A stretch of 64,000 nucleotides of DNA, from contig JAMKCF010000016.1 of NCBI GenBank assembly GCA_023634235.1, positions 3,743,501 through 3,807,500 on the forward strand, given 5' to 3'. Shown here piece by piece: positions 60,928 to 64,000 of the stretch (position 1 is the stretch's first letter; the number at the start of each line of letters is the position of its first letter). The DNA comes from Pisaster brevispinus (Eukaryota; Echinodermata; Asteroidea; Forcipulatida; Asteriidae). Under the pieces are notes generated by a model, which was not told where the DNA came from, searched no databases, and saw nothing but the letters and a program-made list of their open reading frames with translations. The position numbers were made by a program, and so were the translations under genes.

Positions 60928-63146
60928 GTAAGGTTATTCAGCTCAAAAGGTAGACAAATGGAAAGTTAGTAGTTGTATCACAAAATCCTTGGTCAGAAAG
61001 TATACTCAGGCCAATCTTCACGAGGTCATCGCAGGGTGATTGAAACAGGAGTCTTCTCGAAGAGATCGTGAATTCTTTCACAGGACTGGATTTACACAAT
61101 GAGACCGAGAGGATTTACGTCAGGAAACTGACGAGCCTTTGCCGAGATACTAACAGGGTACTTGCCGGAGACTAACGGTGTATTTTCTCAGGAGACTGAA
61201 GTCTCTTCATCGGGTAACCTAAAGGGTCTTCGCTGAGACACTCGTGGAGTATTTACCTTGATTAGCGGAGTCTTTGTAAGGAGACTAATGGAATATTTGA
61301 ATAGAGAGTGGTGGTGACTTGTTAGGAGACTGGCGACGGAATCTCTACTAGGAAATTAATAGTGTCTTGGTAAGAAGAGTGACGGTGAGTCGCCAAGACA
61401 CTGACTTAATCTTTGTTTGGAGATTCACGGGGACTTGCCAGGAAACTGGTGAATGATGGAATCTCTGTTAGAGAAGATTAAAAACATTGTTTTTTAAGGA
61501 AAGAACGGTGACTAGTCAGCCAGGACACTGACGCAGTCTTTGTCCCGAGTGCCAAAGGGACTTCCTAGGAAACTGGAGACCAAATCTCTCTGAGGAGATT
61601 GATGGAGTTTTTGTGAAAACACATTTGCTGGCCGATCGGAGACTGGAGTCCTTGCCAAGAGACTGACGGATTCTTCGCCACGTGGTGAAGAAATCCTCGA
61701 TGGCGTCTTTTCCAAGAGATGATTCCTCAGGACTAAAGTTTTCAACAAGAACCCGAGAGAGTTTTCTTCAGGAAACTAACAAGTCTTTGACAAGATACTG
61801 ACGGAGTTCTTGCCTGGATGATCGTCCTTTTCTAAATACCTTGTTTTCACACAAAGAGACCGAAGTAGTCCAGGCCAAGCAAGAGACTGATGTTTTGTCC
61901 GAAGACCCTTGCAGACCACCGGAATCTTCTTAAGATTTGCGGTGGATCCTTTTGCCAGAAAACTGGAGGAGGCTTCGGTTGGAGGACAGTCCAAGTCTTT
62001 GAAAAGAGACAGACATGGTCCTCGACAGGCGATCAAAGGAGACTTAATGCCTAGAAGACCGTCAGGATCAATGCAAGGAGTCTGACAATACTCTTTTTTC
62101 AGGAAAGTCAAGAATTAATTTAAGGCTGTCATCGAAAGTTGATTGCTTTACTTTTTCTCAACAGACATGAAGCCTTCCACTGTTCAGCAACTTAGCAATT
62201 CTAAGGACAAGGACGACACAACTAGGTCACTGAATCTCCATATTGTGGCATTTGATGACGTTCAAGCCAGCAACAGCCCCATCTACGACGACCCTGAGCC
62301 TCTTAATCTGAGTTGCAGGTCAGGATATGACCTTCGGGGTGATAGCTCCACTAACAGCGAGGATGTTGAACCGTTGGATCTTCAAGTTCCGTCTGAGTAC
62401 CATCAGCAAAGATCAGGTCTTAGTAAGCCGAAAGGGCAAGTGGGGTTGTCAAATCGCGTCCAACCACAGTACCATCCAAGCATGGGGGAAAAGGTAACTC
62501 AGTCGATTGAAAACGAGAGAATAATCGGACGATAGGTGGCAGCAGATAAACGGGAAAAGATTCAGAATGTTGTGTACTTTGTTATAGATATGCGCACATT
62601 TAACGAGAACAATTGATTTTCCCGAGAAGTCTGCGTCACTAGGCATTTAAAAAATTCCTTATTTACTGATTTATTTCATGATAACTCGGTAAAAATTATA
62701 TGATTTTAACAAAAAGTTGAATACATATTACGACTCTTACCCCACAAGAAGAGATTTTATTGATGTGTTTTGCCCACATCTCCCACAAACACAAACACAA
62801 ACATACAAACCTAAACATTTAAGTGGCATTTTTCTTGAAGAGCAAAACATATTCCATTTCTATGGTAGGCAGGCAAGTCATCAAGCAGAAAAAACAAACC
62901 GATCCTAAATTCAGTGGTTATACACAAAGCTTAAAACTCAATGTAAAAAAAACCCCGGTTCATACAATTTAAACTAATATGTTGACTTTTTACCAACCTG
63001 TCTTACGGTTTTTATGGTCGGATTTGCACATACTCTTTATGACAGGGCGAAGAGGGCGCCGTAGAAGGAACCCAACCCTTCCCATCCATTACGTCAGTAC
63101 ACCAGATGGACTACCAGCGAGGATTACACATCGCCAACCACGACGA
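60837..63146 (+). CDS. SNAG-domain transcriptional repressor, 5' exons only (runs off the window)
   Basis: Exons 60837-60927, 62165-62493 and 63046-63146 join in phase to 173 residues so far. The protein opens MPKSFLVRNPW, a SNAG domain; this motif is confined to Snail/Scratch, Gfi1, Insm and OVOL zinc-finger repressors and recruits LSD1/CoREST. PLNLS (76-80) and PLDLQ (100-104) resemble CtBP-binding PxDLS motifs, so two corepressor contacts are likely. The ~90 bp first exon with an early split is the pattern of vertebrate snail and OVOL genes. No zinc finger lies in the window, so the subfamily is open. Tandem position 18.7 kb after Ovo makes an Ovo paralogue possible; the CtBP motifs are more usual in Snail-type proteins. 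The last exon ends in phase 2, so the gene continues to the right. Confidence 0.7.
61020..62105. repeat. Degenerate minisatellite filling the SNAG-factor first intron
   Basis: Loose units of about 30-40 bp built on GAGACTGACGGAGTCTT and TTGCCAAGAGACTG variants fill the intron. They produce long minus-strand frames that are not genes. Confidence 0.75.
62165..62493 (+). CDS. SNAG-factor second coding exon (CtBP-type motifs)
   Basis: Acceptor TTCTCAACAG ends at 62164 and the donor GAAAAG|gtaact follows 62493. It enters in phase 1 and leaves in phase 0. It encodes EPLNLS and EPLDLQ within an acidic Ser/Asp-rich region. Confidence 0.72.
63046..63146 (+). CDS. SNAG-factor third coding exon
   Basis: Acceptor TTTATGACAG ends at 63045 and the donor CGACGA|gtaagt follows 63146. 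It enters in phase 0 and leaves in phase 2. It encodes a short linker (QPFPSITSVHQMDY). The next exon is beyond the window. Confidence 0.6.
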
Positions 63147-63353
63147 GTAAGTTCTTAAAAAATGTTCTTTAGATGGAAACCATCTTGCTAGATAGACGTA
63201 TTCTGTTCGGTCCTTTTGAAAAACTACGACTTCGGCTTTGACTACGACTGACGCTCCATCAGTTGTTCAAAAACGTGTGCTTTTGATAAAGAGCTTCAAA
63301 CTGGCGGACAAAGCCCAAGTTGTAACCAAAGCCATTCTTTCGAAAAGACCCTT

Positions 63354-63491
63354 AGGCAGTATCCGAATTGGCGGCTACGGCTACAGCTACGACTGCTGCT
63401 AAGGGAGTTGCTAAGGACGTCGTTTATCTCAACGCATGATGAAGTGACGATCCTGCCATAGCCACAGCCGTAACTGCCAATTCGGATATGA
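63354..63491. repeat. Palindromic MITE related to 53767-53897
   Basis: CAGTATCCGAATTGGCGGCT at the left is mirrored by ACTGCCAATTCGGATATGAC at the right, with GGCTACGGCTACAGC facing ATAGCCACAGCCG. Confidence 0.85.
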
Positions 63492-64000
63492 CATTATACT
63501 CAATTTTTTTCGTATGATTGTTCTCGTGTTTTCCACATGACTCATTGTGAAAAATATTCTTCGCAAGCAAAACTCTTGGTGGCGCACTGTATTGTAGATC
63601 CAGTAGTGACATGTCACACTATAGTCCTTTCTCTACTGCTAAGTTCCCCTGTCTTTACCCGTCATTACATGTTGGATGTCTATCAAAGGGATGGTATTAG
63701 GCCTGTCTTTATGGGATCGGGCTGACAATTGTAAAGCGATGAAAGCGCCATCACTTGTCCACAAAGAACTAATCTTACCAATGATCTCACAAGTCGCTAT
63801 TGTCTTCCCATAACAAAGTAAAGTCACGTATTTCAAGGTCAATCAAATTGCAGAATTGCTCAATCCGAATCACAGAGTTTGCTCAGTTTGATAACTATTT
63901 AGGACATCTACACTCTGAAGACTTCTGGATCGGAATGCTGGATGACGCGGAATCTGAGACAAAGTCAACCAGGCATGGGTCGAAATGACGCAGAATCTGA

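Noticed and set aside
61512..62111. Minus-strand frames of 78 and 111 codons
   Set aside because: They lie wholly in the degenerate minisatellite of an intron on the other strand.

Overview
This is eukaryotic nuclear DNA from a deuterostome marine invertebrate, most likely an echinoderm and perhaps a sea star. The call rests on spliced animal genes with clean GT/AG introns, 1 to 11 kb introns, AT-rich spacers, and a dense mix of tRNA-derived SINEs and TTAA or palindromic MITEs of the kind common in echinoderm genomes. The species cannot be fixed from the sequence alone. All five genes lie on the + strand. About 9% of the window is coding.

Layout. (1) 986-8752: the 3' part of a PROSER3-like gene, seven exons in phase, with its start outside or unrecognised. 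(2) 12600-18670: a complete three-exon Bsx (brain-specific homeobox) gene, with a TATA box about 760 bp upstream of the ATG. (3) 26691-42168: an Ovo/OVOL (shavenbaby-like) zinc-finger transcription factor, with a proposed short first coding exon, an 11 kb intron, a 2.55 kb exon carrying a long low-complexity region and zinc fingers 1-2, and a last exon carrying fingers 3-4. (4) 48705-49694: an intronless secreted PAN/apple plus fibrinogen-domain lectin (ficolin/FREP-like). A 119 bp near-identical fragment of it lies 2.8 kb downstream. (5) 60837-63146 and beyond: the 5' exons of a SNAG-domain repressor with two CtBP-type motifs. Its DNA-binding region would lie past the right edge.

The genes do not form a pathway. 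Three of the five are developmental transcription regulators (Bsx, Ovo, SNAG factor), which fits the long non-coding spacers. The rest of the window is mostly repeats: a tRNA-Asn-headed composite SINE, a tRNA-Leu-headed SINE, at least five short TIR/MITE families, a 65 bp satellite, a CTG microsatellite, a ~2.4 kb inverted-repeat element, a 660 bp foldback element, and a perfect 44 bp palindrome inside a PROSER3 intron. No CRISPR array, operon or other prokaryotic feature is present.

Gene models were built by eye from reading frame, splice consensus, phase agreement and remembered family sequences. Exon links across long introns are inferences.
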